A model generated the notes under the pieces. It searched no databases and was not told the origin of the DNA. It saw only the letters and a list, made by a program, of their open reading frames with translations. Shown here in pieces: positions 34,250-42,378 of a stretch of 64,000 bases of DNA; within the stretch, counting starts at the first letter, position 1, and each line of letters begins with the position of its first letter. The stretch is taken from contig DATAUK010000009.1 in assembly GCA_036268295.1 (NCBI GenBank), positions 1 to 64,000 on the forward strand, written 5' to 3'. The DNA is from DATAUK01 sp036268295. GTDB lineage: Bacteria; Actinomycetota; Actinomycetes; JAFAQI01. A program made the translations under genes and the position numbers.

Positions 34250-35769
34250 CCCAACGGCCCCCAACCGGCGTCAGACCAGGAGCTTGCCGACCACGACGAC
34301 GCCGACCACGACGAGGCGAACCACGAGCTGCCGGACCACGATGAGGCCGACCACGACGACGCCGACCATGAGCTCGCCGACCAGCTCGACGCGAACAGCG
34401 AGACCCAGGCGCCGCGCAGCCAGGAGTTGGCTTGCCACTGCCGCTCGTTGAACGAGGCTTCCCCGGTCGGGTCGGCCAGCCGGTGATGCCACCCGAAGTT
34501 GCCGTACCGGTCACGCGCGAGCGACACGAGTCCGGCGCCGGCTCGGCGGTCCTCGACCGGCTGCGCGCTCCCTCTGATCGCGGTCTTGACCTGCAGTGGG
34601 CTGCTGCCCCGGTGGTCCGAGAGGTAGGCCGCTGCGACGCCCGACGTGATCGCGGTGGCTTCGCTGGTGCCCGATCCGAGGAACAGGCCGCGACGGGTCC
34701 ACGCCTGCGGGTTCTGCTCGGCGATCATCGTGTTCGGCGTCATCTCACCGAGCACGTGCATCCCGGGGGCGACGACGTCGGGCTTGGCGACGCCGTCAAC
34801 CACGCCGCTGCCGGAAAACGGCGCGATCTGAGCAGATCGGCCCTCGACGTTGGCGGCGCCGACGGTCAGCGCACGCGGGTCGAGACCCGGGTCGCCGACC
34901 TGTCCAGGGGTGTTGCCGGCGGCCACCACAACGAGCACACCGGCAGCGCGGACTGCCTCAACGGCCGCGGTCAGTGGATCGGGGCCGTACGCCGGAGCGG
35001 TCGGCCGGTCGATACCGAGGGAGAGGTTGACGATCTGGATGGACCTGGCGTGAGTGGCAACCCAGTCCAGGCCGGCCAGGACCTGCAGCAGGTTGGTCTG
35101 CCCGGTCGAGTCGGCAACCTTGACCGCCACGACATGAGCCGCGGGCGCGATTCCGATCGCCGCGCCGTTCGACCCGGGGACCTGACCGCCCGCTATCAAC
35201 GAGGCGAGAAACGTCCCGTGGCCGTAGCCGTCGGTGAAAGGCCCCGTCATCGAGGCGAACCCGGTTGCCGCCAGATGGGAGACATCGACCCCGTCGATCA
35301 GCCGGCCGGATGCCCGGCTCAGTGCCGGTGAGTCGTTGACGCCGGTGTCGAGCAGCGCAACCGTCACGCCGGCGCCGGTGTGGGAGTTGCCGGCATCACC
35401 GCCGACCGCCTGCGGCCCGAATACGCCCTGCTGGTCCGGTCCGTTGTCGCCACCTCTGCCACGACGCCCCAGCCCCATGACATGGCCGGTCCAGTTCGGC
35501 GAGACCGACAGCACGTCACGGTCGCGGGAAAGCTGAGCGAGCCCGGTCGCCGAGGCGGCGACGTACTCAGCGCCGACCGCGGGAAGGGAGTCGAGGACCC
35601 GGCCACCCGGCACCGCGAGTGGCAGTGAAGTGCCGGGTCGGACCTCGACAACGGCCCGAACCATCGGCGCCCGCGCCGGACCGGCTGCCGCCGCTGCTCC
35701 CCCGGAGATGACCAGCGGCGCTACCGCGCCGATCGCCGCTGCCGCGATTGCCCATTTGACTCGGTGCAC
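34246..35769 (-). CDS. S8 family (subtilisin-like) secreted serine peptidase with WSASS repeats
   Basis: The GTG at 35767-35769 starts a signal peptide (RVKWAIAAAAIGAVAPLVIS) and gives 507 residues. An inhibitor-like pro-region (about 38-90) precedes the catalytic domain. The triad is intact: Asp141 in VALLDTGV, His184 in GYGHGTFLAS, Ser369 in GSGTSEATA, with oxyanion Asn286 in AAGN. The C-terminus ends in eight tandem SSWSA-type pentapeptides. The stop overlaps the start of the membrane/GAF sensor gene, so protease, sensor and kinase are one translationally coupled unit. Such a protease could process an extracellular signal, but that is inference. The exact start is uncertain because the ribosome-binding site GGGAGAG is distant. 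Confidence 0.88.
   Translation of the reverse strand: MHRVKWAIAAAAIGAVAPLVISGGAAAAAGPARAPMVRAVVEVRPGTSLPLAVPGGRVLDSLPAVGAEYVAASATGLAQLSRDRDVLSVSPNWTGHVMGLGRRGRGGDNGPDQQGVFGPQAVGGDAGNSHTGAGVTVALLDTGVNDSPALSRASGRLIDGVDVSHLAATGFASMTGPFTDGYGHGTFLASLIAGGQVPGSNGAAIGIAPAAHVVAVKVADSTGQTNLLQVLAGLDWVATHARSIQIVNLSLGIDRPTAPAYGPDPLTAAVEAVRAAGVLVVVAAGNTPGQVGDPGLDPRALTVGAANVEGRSAQIAPFSGSGVVDGVAKPDVVAPGMHVLGEMTPNTMIAEQNPQAWTRRGLFLGSGTSEATAITSGVAAAYLSDHRGSSPLQVKTAIRGSAQPVEDRRAGAGLVSLARDRYGNFGWHHRLADPTGEASFNERQWQANSWLRGAWVSLFASSWSASSWSASSWSASSWSGSSWFASSWSASSWSASSWSDAGWGPLG
34270..34389. repeat. Eight 15-bp tandem repeats encoding SSWSA-type pentapeptides
   Basis: The 3' end of the subtilisin gene is built from eight 15-bp units encoding SSWS(A/G/D), one of them SSWFA. 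Units differ by synonymous and a few non-synonymous changes, so they are selected at the protein level. Tryptophan every fifth residue suggests a surface- or wall-interacting tail. Confidence 0.8.
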
Positions 35770-36074
35770 GTGCTGCCAACTCTCCCTCTGGTCGCGGAGA
35801 GCTCCGCGCAGTTGTGGTTTCGGCAGCCTCGACCCGTGACTTGGGGTAGATCGGGCGCAATCCCCCATTCGGTCTAGCGCCGGCGAGCCCATTCGCGCGC
35901 TCGGTCAATCATCAACCGACTCGCTGAGCGGGGCTGCGCCGTACGGCGCAACGATTAGGCCCGTCGGGCTACAGCCGACGCGCTGGGCGGCCGAAGAACC
36001 CTGCAAGGTGCGATTCACAGAGCGCTCAACAGCAAGCCGGGCCCAGACCACGGCCCACACAGAGGAGGACGCAG
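35770..36074. other. Divergent intergenic region of the protease/kinase and regulator genes
   Basis: The 305-bp region separates the divergent subtilisin operon from the response regulator. It holds a perfect 14-bp palindrome GCGCCGTACGGCGC (35936-35949) and a small GCCC-GTC-GGGC hairpin (about 35959-35970). The right end has a strong AGGAGG for the regulator at 36075. The palindrome is a reasonable binding site for the regulator. No coding sequence is supported. Confidence 0.55.
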
Positions 36075-36755
36075 GTGTCGGCACTTGCCGAGCACGCCGC
36101 CAGCTCAGCCGCGGATCCCGCGGTTGGCTTCACGGCCATGGTGGTCGATGACCACCCGCTGGTTCGGGAGTCGATGGTGGCACGGCTCACTGCGATGGGG
36201 GCACGGGACGTGGTTGAGGCCGCCAGCATCGCCGAGGCGCGGGCTCGCGCCCACGCCGGCGGCACGCGTGACCTCTGCGTGCTCGACGTCGGGCTGCCCG
36301 ACGGCTCCGGCCTCGATCTGCTGAGCGACCTGCGAGCCGCCGGCTGGCCACGCCTGGTCGTGCTGTCCGCGGCCGATGATCCTTACTCCGTCCGCGCCGC
36401 GTTCGTCGCCGGCGCGCAGGGCTACCTGCTCAAGTCCGCCTCGCCGCTCGTCGTTGCCGACGGTGTCCGGCGCGTGTTGGATGGTGGCGTGTACGCCGAT
36501 CCGTCCGTCGCCTCACTGCTCGCTGCCGGTCTTCGTGGCGGCCCGCAGCAAGATGGCGTCGCGGAGCTGTCCGGTCGTGAGATCGAGGTGCTCCACCTGG
36601 TCGCCGACGGCCGGTCCAACAAGGAGATCGGCGAGGCGCTCGGCCTCTCGGCGCTGACCGTCAAGAGCCACCTTGCCCGGATCGCTCGCAAGCTCGGCAC
36701 CGGCGATCGCGCCGAAATGGTCGCGATGGCGATGCGAGCTGGAGTCATCCGCTAG
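36075..36755 (+). CDS. NarL/LuxR-type response regulator
   Basis: The 226-residue protein has a receiver domain (about 20-140; acidic pocket VVDDHP, phospho-acceptor Asp71 in VLDVGLPDGSG, Lys in LLKSASP). A LuxR-type HTH follows (about 160-222; LSGREIEVLHLVADGRSNKE, then IGEALGLSALTVKSHLARI). AGGAGG gives a strong start at GTG 36075. It is divergent from the protease/sensor/kinase operon and is the only response regulator nearby, so it is very likely the partner of the HisKA_3 kinase. Confidence 0.93.
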   Translation: MSALAEHAASSAADPAVGFTAMVVDDHPLVRESMVARLTAMGARDVVEAASIAEARARAHAGGTRDLCVLDVGLPDGSGLDLLSDLRAAGWPRLVVLSAADDPYSVRAAFVAGAQGYLLKSASPLVVADGVRRVLDGGVYADPSVASLLAAGLRGGPQQDGVAELSGREIEVLHLVADGRSNKEIGEALGLSALTVKSHLARIARKLGTGDRAEMVAMAMRAGVIR

Positions 36756-36809
36756 CCGCCCGACCTGGTTGCCCCCGCCCGGCTACCGCGCTGGGCTGCA
36801 CTTTCGCAC

Positions 36810-36815
36810 TAACGT
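36810..36815 (+). promoter_or_regulatory. -10 box of the RNase D gene
   Basis: TAACGT lies 6 nt before the GTG at 36822 and no ribosome-binding site is visible, so a leaderless transcript is expected. Confidence 0.5.
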
Positions 36816-36821
36816 CGTGGC

Positions 36822-38051
36822 GTGAGCGAGACGGTTGAGAACCGCCCGGCAGCGGTGCCGTTGCTCGAGCCCCGCGACGGCGTACCTCCGATCATCGACA
36901 CCCCAGCGGCGCTCGACGCGGCCATCACTGCCCTCGCCGCCGGCTCCGGCCCGGTGGCGGTCGACGCCGAGCGAGCGTCGGGCTACCGCTACGGCCAGCG
37001 TGCCTACCTGGTGCAGCTCCGCCGCGAACCGGCCGGCACCTTCCTCGTCGACCCGATCGCCTTCGACAATCTCAATGCGCTGTCCGCGGTGCTTGCCGAC
37101 AGCGAATGGATCCTGCACGCCGCCTCCCAGGACCTGCCCTCGCTGCGCGAGGTCGGCATGCATCCCACCCGGCTGTTCGACACCGAGCTGGCCGCCCGGC
37201 TGGCCGGCTTCGAGCGGGTCGGCCTGGCCACGATGGTGGAGCTGCTGCTCGGGCTGGCGCTGGCGAAAGAGCATTCGGCCGCAGACTGGTCGCGCCGGCC
37301 GCTGCCCGAGCCGTGGCTGCGCTATGCCGCGCTCGACGTCGAGATCCTGGTCGAGCTGCGCGACGAGCTCGAAGCCGAGCTGACCCGGCAAGGCAAGCTG
37401 GAGTGGGCCCATCAGGAGTTCGCGGCGGTCTTGAACGCTGTGCCGGCACCGCCGCGCGCCGATCCATGGCGGCGGACCAGCGGGATGCATCGAGTCCGCA
37501 CCCGCCGCCAGATGGCGATCGTCCGCGCACTGTGGGAAGCCCGCGACACGATCGCCCAGCGACGCGACACCGCGCCGGGCCGGATCCTCCCCGACAGCGC
37601 GATCATCGGCGCGGCGGTCGCCTCACCGACCGAGCCCGAGCAGCTGGCACGGATCTCCGGCTGGGGCGGCCGGTCCACCCGCCAGCTCGTCGCGACCCTC
37701 TGGCCGACGATCGCCGCGACGTACCAGCTGGCGGAGGCAGACCTGCCGCGACCCGCCCAGACCGGCGACGGTCCACCCCCGGTCAGTCGCTGGGCCGACC
37801 GGGACCCGACGGCGGCAGCCCGGCTCGCTGCGGCGCGCGCCGCGCTGGCCGACCTCACCGAAGCACATCGGATCCCGGTCGAGAACCTGCTCACCCCCGA
37901 CCTGGTACGCCGCCTCGCCTGGTCGCCTCCCGGCACCGACCCGGAGGCGGTGACGGCTTACCTGCGCCAAGGCGGCGCCCGCGACTGGCAGATCGAGCTC
38001 ACGGCAGCGCCACTGAGCGCGGCGATGGCGGCGTCACCCGCCGCCGAGTAG
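36822..38051 (+). CDS. rnd: Ribonuclease D (3'-5' exonuclease with HRDC domain)
   Basis: The 409-residue protein has a DEDDy exonuclease domain (about 25-205): Asp48 and Glu50 in VAVDAERAS, Asp104 in ASQDLPSL, and Tyr168/Asp172 in YAALDVEIL. An HRDC domain (about 228-308) and a C-terminal HRDC-like part follow. It should trim tRNA and other stable RNA precursors. Position between DUF3000 and dxs is conserved in actinobacteria (Rv2681 in M. tuberculosis). The AERAS form of the first motif, instead of DTE, is usual in actinobacterial RNase D. Confidence 0.93.
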   Translation: MSETVENRPAAVPLLEPRDGVPPIIDTPAALDAAITALAAGSGPVAVDAERASGYRYGQRAYLVQLRREPAGTFLVDPIAFDNLNALSAVLADSEWILHAASQDLPSLREVGMHPTRLFDTELAARLAGFERVGLATMVELLLGLALAKEHSAADWSRRPLPEPWLRYAALDVEILVELRDELEAELTRQGKLEWAHQEFAAVLNAVPAPPRADPWRRTSGMHRVRTRRQMAIVRALWEARDTIAQRRDTAPGRILPDSAIIGAAVASPTEPEQLARISGWGGRSTRQLVATLWPTIAATYQLAEADLPRPAQTGDGPPPVSRWADRDPTAAARLAAARAALADLTEAHRIPVENLLTPDLVRRLAWSPPGTDPEAVTAYLRQGGARDWQIELTAAPLSAAMAASPAAE

Positions 38052-38063
38052 AGCGCTGCGACG

Positions 38064-38525
38064 GTGAGGCTTGAGCCGGTCACGGACCCGGCCACGCGCG
38101 CCGAACTGCTCGGCGGCGAGCTCGCGGGCCGGCAGGCGGCGCCGGGCTGGCCGCATGAGGACACCGAGCCCGGGATGAGCTTTCTCGATTTCGGTGGTGC
38201 GGTTTTCCTGATCCTCGACGACGACGACCGGATCGCCGGCGAGTGCGGCACCAAGACCGCACCCGATCCGGTTGGCATCGTCGAGATCGGCTACGGACTC
38301 GCTCCGGGCAGCCGCGGTCGTAGCCTCGGCGGCCGGGCGGTCACGGCCCTGGTTGACCGGCTGGCCGAGCGACCCGAAGTGGCAGTCGTCGAGGCCGAGG
38401 CCCACGTCGGGAACGAGCCGTCCTGGCGGATCCTTGAACGCATCGGCTTCGTCCCGACCGGCGTCGAAGCGCATGGCTATCGCCGCTATGGCCTCGACCT
38501 CGCGCACTGGCGGAGTCGCGCTTAG
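38064..38525 (+). CDS. GNAT family N-acetyltransferase
   Basis: The 153-residue protein has GNAT strands and motif A in IVEIGYGLAPGSRGRSLGGR (R-G-R-S-L-G at the acetyl-CoA loop), followed by ALVDRLAERPEVAVVEAEAH and NEPSWRILERIGFVPTG, typical of RimJ/RimL-like enzymes. It is 12 bp behind the RNase D gene and probably in the same transcript. The substrate is not predictable. Confidence 0.85.
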   Translation: MRLEPVTDPATRAELLGGELAGRQAAPGWPHEDTEPGMSFLDFGGAVFLILDDDDRIAGECGTKTAPDPVGIVEIGYGLAPGSRGRSLGGRAVTALVDRLAERPEVAVVEAEAHVGNEPSWRILERIGFVPTGVEAHGYRRYGLDLAHWRSRA

Positions 38526-38647
38526 CGGCTGCCGCTTAGCCCGATTGCATCAGCCGGCGAACATTGCACCCTCATGCGGAGCGGGATCCGCCAGGTTCAC
38601 CCGTTTGCCGTATCAAGTCGGCGCCGGCTGTTAGATACGTTTCCTTC

Positions 38648-39505
38648 ATGCCGACGTGGCCTGACGCGCAGCAGCTCCGCCGCTGCGCCCTCGGAGTTGC
38701 GGTGCTGCATGACATCGACGTCATGCCGTCGCCGCACGGCGTCGTGCTGCCCGGCTCCCCAGATGTCACGATCAGCTGGGCCGAGTGCCGCCGCGCGATC
38801 GCGGGCGAGGAGCCGGAGTCCTCGGCCGGCCGGCAGCGGCTGAAACGCTGGCTTGAGCTGCGCCGCTGGATCGCCGACCGCCCGATCGAGGATCTCGCCG
38901 AGCGCGCCCGGCCGTACGGCGCCTGCGTTGAGTCGCCGCTGCATCCCGGCCTCGATTGGGTCCGCCGGCGGGTCCTCGGCGATGCCCTCGATCTCGGCTT
39001 CGGCCTCGTCGGCATCGACCCCGACCAACCCGACCTCGTCGTCCCGATTCCCCACCAGCTGATGCAGGCCGCGGGCATCGAGCCCTCGCCGTGGTGGCCG
39101 ACCGCGATCGTGTATCTCGAGCGGATGGGCGAGATGGCCGCCGAGCGGATCGACCGGACACCACTCGCGCCGCTTCGGCCGATGGGTGACTGCGATGTCG
39201 TGACCCTGCTGGGGTCACGGACGCTTCGGCAGGCGATCGTCGCCGAGATCCCCGACGGAATGCGGACCGTCGCGGTGCCGATGCGGACCCGCGGCTGGCT
39301 GGACCTCAACCGGATCGATCCGGCGTTCTCCGCCGCCGCCGCCAGGCTTACTGAGGTAGCGGATCGCGGGTTCGACCGGCCGCTGCTGGTCACTCGCGAA
39401 GAGGTCGCACTTGCCCGCGAGGATGGCGACGTCATCCGGGCCGGCATCGAGGACCGGCTGGCGAAGGTCATCGACATCCGCGACGTGCTCTACCACCGCA
39501 ACTAG
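38648..39505 (+). CDS. Conserved actinobacterial hypothetical protein
   Basis: The 285-residue protein starts at ATG 38648 and lacks signal or membrane segments. It is rich in Arg/Trp/Pro and contains LKRWLELRRWIADRPIEDLA and a central DLVVPIPHQLMQAAGIEP. The family appears to be a lineage-specific actinobacterial one, and I do not recognise a catalytic motif. TACGTT at 38636-38641 lies 6 nt before the ATG and no Shine-Dalgarno sequence is seen, suggesting a leaderless mRNA. Confidence 0.7.
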   Translation: MPTWPDAQQLRRCALGVAVLHDIDVMPSPHGVVLPGSPDVTISWAECRRAIAGEEPESSAGRQRLKRWLELRRWIADRPIEDLAERARPYGACVESPLHPGLDWVRRRVLGDALDLGFGLVGIDPDQPDLVVPIPHQLMQAAGIEPSPWWPTAIVYLERMGEMAAERIDRTPLAPLRPMGDCDVVTLLGSRTLRQAIVAEIPDGMRTVAVPMRTRGWLDLNRIDPAFSAAAARLTEVADRGFDRPLLVTREEVALAREDGDVIRAGIEDRLAKVIDIRDVLYHRN

Positions 39506-39527
39506 TGTCCTGAGGACGCTAGCGCTC

Positions 39528-40322
39528 TCAGCACCCGTCGCTCGGCCGTTCCGGGAAGACGTCGGCATGGCCGTGATCCGCGGCTCGCCGAAACGCGGCA
39601 CGAGCCGGCTTACCCAGCCGCGCCGAATACGACGTCGACGGGACGCACCCGCCCTGGTGCAGGCCGCCAATCACCCCGACGACGGTGCGGACCTTGCCCG
39701 ACCCGACCAGCCACGGTGAGCCACTCGTACCGCCGGGATATCCGCCGCAGTTGAACGCTGGATAGCCCTGATGCCGGTAAACCGGCGCGCGGCAGGTGAT
39801 CGGACGGTTGGCGGCGCCCAGCGGATAACCGGGAACCGTCACGTATTGCCCGGCCTTCGCAGCGGCGCCGAGCCGATTGCCGCCGACCGCATTCTGCAAC
39901 CGCAGGACCTTGCCGTTCTTCGAGTGGTTTGCGACCCGCAAGAACGCCCAGTCGCGCTGGGTGTCGGTGTGATGGATCCATCGCGGGCTGCCGTATGCCG
40001 CAGTGACCTTCCACACTCCGTACGGCGCTTTGCCGTTGTCGTCGGCCGGCACGAAGACGTAGCCACGACCGTTGCCGGTCATGCAATGCGCGGCGGTCAT
40101 GATCACGTCACGAGTCCTGCTGCGGATCACGCTCGCGGTGCAGGTGTGCAACGTGGGATAGGCGTTCGGCATGAACAGCGCCCCGACCGTCGGAGTGCCC
40201 GCGAAGCTGTGGGCGTTCCGGCCGGCGTGGATCGTGACGTGAGAAGCAGCGGGTGTCACCTTGACGATCGGTGTCGCCGGCGCAGTCGGGCTGGCTGAGG
40301 CGCTGCAGCTCAACGCGAGCAT
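39528..40322 (-). CDS. Trypsin-like (S1) secreted serine peptidase
   Basis: The catalytic triad is visible as His in IMTAAHC, Asp in QRDWAFLRV and Ser in GGTSGSPWL, in a domain of about 200 residues; paired Cys (CTASV/AAHC, CRAP/NCGG) fit disulfides. From the first ATG the product has 264 residues but begins in the middle of a signal peptide (LALSCSASASP). The reading frame upstream continues with SWLSASIATAALAM, which completes a lipoprotein-like signal. No ATG, GTG or TTG is available there. A CTG at 40362-40364 overlaps the dxs stop as CTGA and is the best candidate for the true start. Confidence 0.85.
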   Translation of the reverse strand: MLALSCSASASPTAPATPIVKVTPAASHVTIHAGRNAHSFAGTPTVGALFMPNAYPTLHTCTASVIRSRTRDVIMTAAHCMTGNGRGYVFVPADDNGKAPYGVWKVTAAYGSPRWIHHTDTQRDWAFLRVANHSKNGKVLRLQNAVGGNRLGAAAKAGQYVTVPGYPLGAANRPITCRAPVYRHQGYPAFNCGGYPGGTSGSPWLVGSGKVRTVVGVIGGLHQGGCVPSTSYSARLGKPARAAFRRAADHGHADVFPERPSDGC

Positions 40323-40360
40323 GGCGAGAGCGGCGGTCGCGATCGACGCCGAAAGCCAGC

Positions 40361-42259
40361 TCAGCGCGGCGCCACCGCGTCGTGGTCGACGCTGGCGGCA
40401 GCCTCGACGATTTGGCGCGCAACCTCCTGCGCCGACAGCCCGGCCGAGGCGAGCACACCCGAGCGGCTGCCATGAGGAACGAAGCAGTGCGGAAGCGCGA
40501 CGTCACACATCGGCACCTTGATCCCGTTGGCCCGCAGCAGCCGGGACACCGCAGATCCGACGCCACCGGCGATCACACCGTCCTCGACGACCGCGACCAG
40601 CTCGTGAGCGGCGCACAGCGCCGGCAGCCCGGCGTCGACCGGCAACACCCAGCGAGGATCCACCACCGTGACACCAAGTCCTTGTGCCGCAACGCGTTCG
40701 GCGACATCGAGGCACAACGGCGCGAGCGCGCCAACGGAAACGATCAGGACCTCACTGGACTCATCACGGCGCAGGATGTCCATCGACCCGACCCGGTCGA
40801 CCGCGGCGATGTCACCACCAGCGGGTGCCTTGGGGAACCGCATCGCGGTCGGGCCGGTCTCGTCCGCGACCGCTTCCCGCAACAGCTCCCGGACCCGGGC
40901 CGAGTCGCGTGGCGCCGCGACCCGCATTCCCGGCACGACACCAAGGATCGCGAGATCCCACATGCCGTGATGGGAGGGGCCGTCGGGCCCGGTCACGCCG
41001 GCCCGGTCGAGCACGAACGTCACCGGCAGCTTGTGCATCGCGACGTCCATCAACACCTGGTCGAAGGCCCGGTTGAGGAACGTCGCGTACAGACACACGA
41101 CTGGGTGAAGGCCGCCGAGCGCCAGTCCGGCCGCGGAGGTGACGGCGTGCTGCTCGGCGATGCCGACGTCGAAGACCCGGTTCGGGAACTGTTGGGCGAA
41201 GCGATGGAGCCCGACCGGCATCAGCATCGCCGCCGTCACACCAACCACGTCCTCGCGCTCGGTGCCAAGCGCCAGCATCTCCTCGGCGAAGATGTCGGTC
41301 CAGGTCGGCAGCGACGCGGTGACCGGCTGCCCGGTGGCCGGATCGATCACCGCGATGGTGTGAAACTGGTCGGCCTCGTCGTCGACCGCCGGCGGGTAGC
41401 CACGACCCTTCTCGGTCAGGCAGTGCACGATCACCGGCGCACCGAAGTCGCGGGCGTTGCGCAGCGCCCGCTCCACCGCGAGGACGTCGTGCCCGTCGAT
41501 CGGTCCGACGTACTTCAGGCCGAGGTCCTCGAACATCGCCTGCGGCTGGATCAGGTCCTTGAGACCCTTCTTCATGCCGTGCAGAGCTTCGTAGATCGGC
41601 GCCCCGACCACGGGCGTGCGGGCCAGCGAGGTCCGGACCATGTCGAGCATCTGCTCGTACGACGGCGACAGCCGCAGGTTGGCCAGGTGTGCCGCGAGCC
41701 CGCCGACCGTCGGCGCATAGGAGCGGCCGTTGTCGTTGACGACGATGACCACCGGTCGGTCGCTGCCGGCCGCAATCGTGTTGAGGGCCTCCCAGCTCAT
41801 GCCACCGGTCAACGAGCCGTCCCCGACGACTGCGACGACCGCACGGTCGGTCGCTCCACGCACCGCGAAGGCCTTGGCCAGCCCATCGGCGTACGACAGC
41901 GCGGTCGAGGCGTGGGAGTTCTCGACCCAGTCGTGCGGACTCTCGGCGCGCGACGGGTAGCCCGACAGGCCGTCGGCCTGGCGCAGCGTGTCGAACTGCT
42001 CACGCCGGCCGGTGAGGATCTTGTGGACGTAGGACTGGTGACCGGTGTCCCAGACGATCGCGTCACGCGGTGAGTCGAAGACCCGGTGCAGCGCCATCGT
42101 GAGCTCGACGACGCCGAGGTTCGGTCCGAGGTGTCCGCCGGTGCGCGCCACCGATTCGACCAGGAACTCGCGGATCTCCTGTGCCAGCGCGGGAAGCTGC
42201 GCCGGCTCGACACGTTTGAGGTCGGCAGGTCCGTTGATCGACCCGAGCAGGCTGGTCAC
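40361..42259 (-). CDS. dxs: 1-Deoxy-D-xylulose-5-phosphate synthase
   Basis: From the GTG at 42257-42259 (MTSLLGSINGPADLKRV) the protein has 632 residues, standard for DXS. The frame extends upstream without homology. The thiamine-diphosphate motif is GDGSLTGGMSWEALN with the later NDN, and the pyrimidine-binding part and substrate loops (HLGPNLGVVELTMALHRVFD, DVGIAEQHAVTSAAG) are present. The enzyme condenses pyruvate and glyceraldehyde 3-phosphate in the first step of the MEP isoprenoid pathway. TAGACT (42267-42272 on this strand) lies 7 nt upstream of the GTG, so the mRNA may be leaderless. Synteny with RNase D is as in mycobacteria. Confidence 0.97.
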   Translation of the reverse strand: MTSLLGSINGPADLKRVEPAQLPALAQEIREFLVESVARTGGHLGPNLGVVELTMALHRVFDSPRDAIVWDTGHQSYVHKILTGRREQFDTLRQADGLSGYPSRAESPHDWVENSHASTALSYADGLAKAFAVRGATDRAVVAVVGDGSLTGGMSWEALNTIAAGSDRPVVIVVNDNGRSYAPTVGGLAAHLANLRLSPSYEQMLDMVRTSLARTPVVGAPIYEALHGMKKGLKDLIQPQAMFEDLGLKYVGPIDGHDVLAVERALRNARDFGAPVIVHCLTEKGRGYPPAVDDEADQFHTIAVIDPATGQPVTASLPTWTDIFAEEMLALGTEREDVVGVTAAMLMPVGLHRFAQQFPNRVFDVGIAEQHAVTSAAGLALGGLHPVVCLYATFLNRAFDQVLMDVAMHKLPVTFVLDRAGVTGPDGPSHHGMWDLAILGVVPGMRVAAPRDSARVRELLREAVADETGPTAMRFPKAPAGGDIAAVDRVGSMDILRRDESSEVLIVSVGALAPLCLDVAERVAAQGLGVTVVDPRWVLPVDAGLPALCAAHELVAVVEDGVIAGGVGSAVSRLLRANGIKVPMCDVALPHCFVPHGSRSGVLASAGLSAQEVARQIVEAAASVDHDAVAPR

Positions 42260-42378
42260 GGGATCGAGTCTAGAACCGGGCGATGAGGCATGCTCGGTTG
42301 GTGGACGGTCCGCCGCCTCGCCGCCACAACACGCCGATCCGGATTCCCCTCGCGTGCTGCGCTGGGACGCAGCGACGA

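Noticed and set aside
35893..36074. Possible c-di-GMP or similar riboswitch upstream of the response regulator
   Set aside because: GC-rich hairpins are present but the conserved core of known c-di-GMP or c-di-AMP riboswitches is not recognisable, and the following gene is not a typical target.
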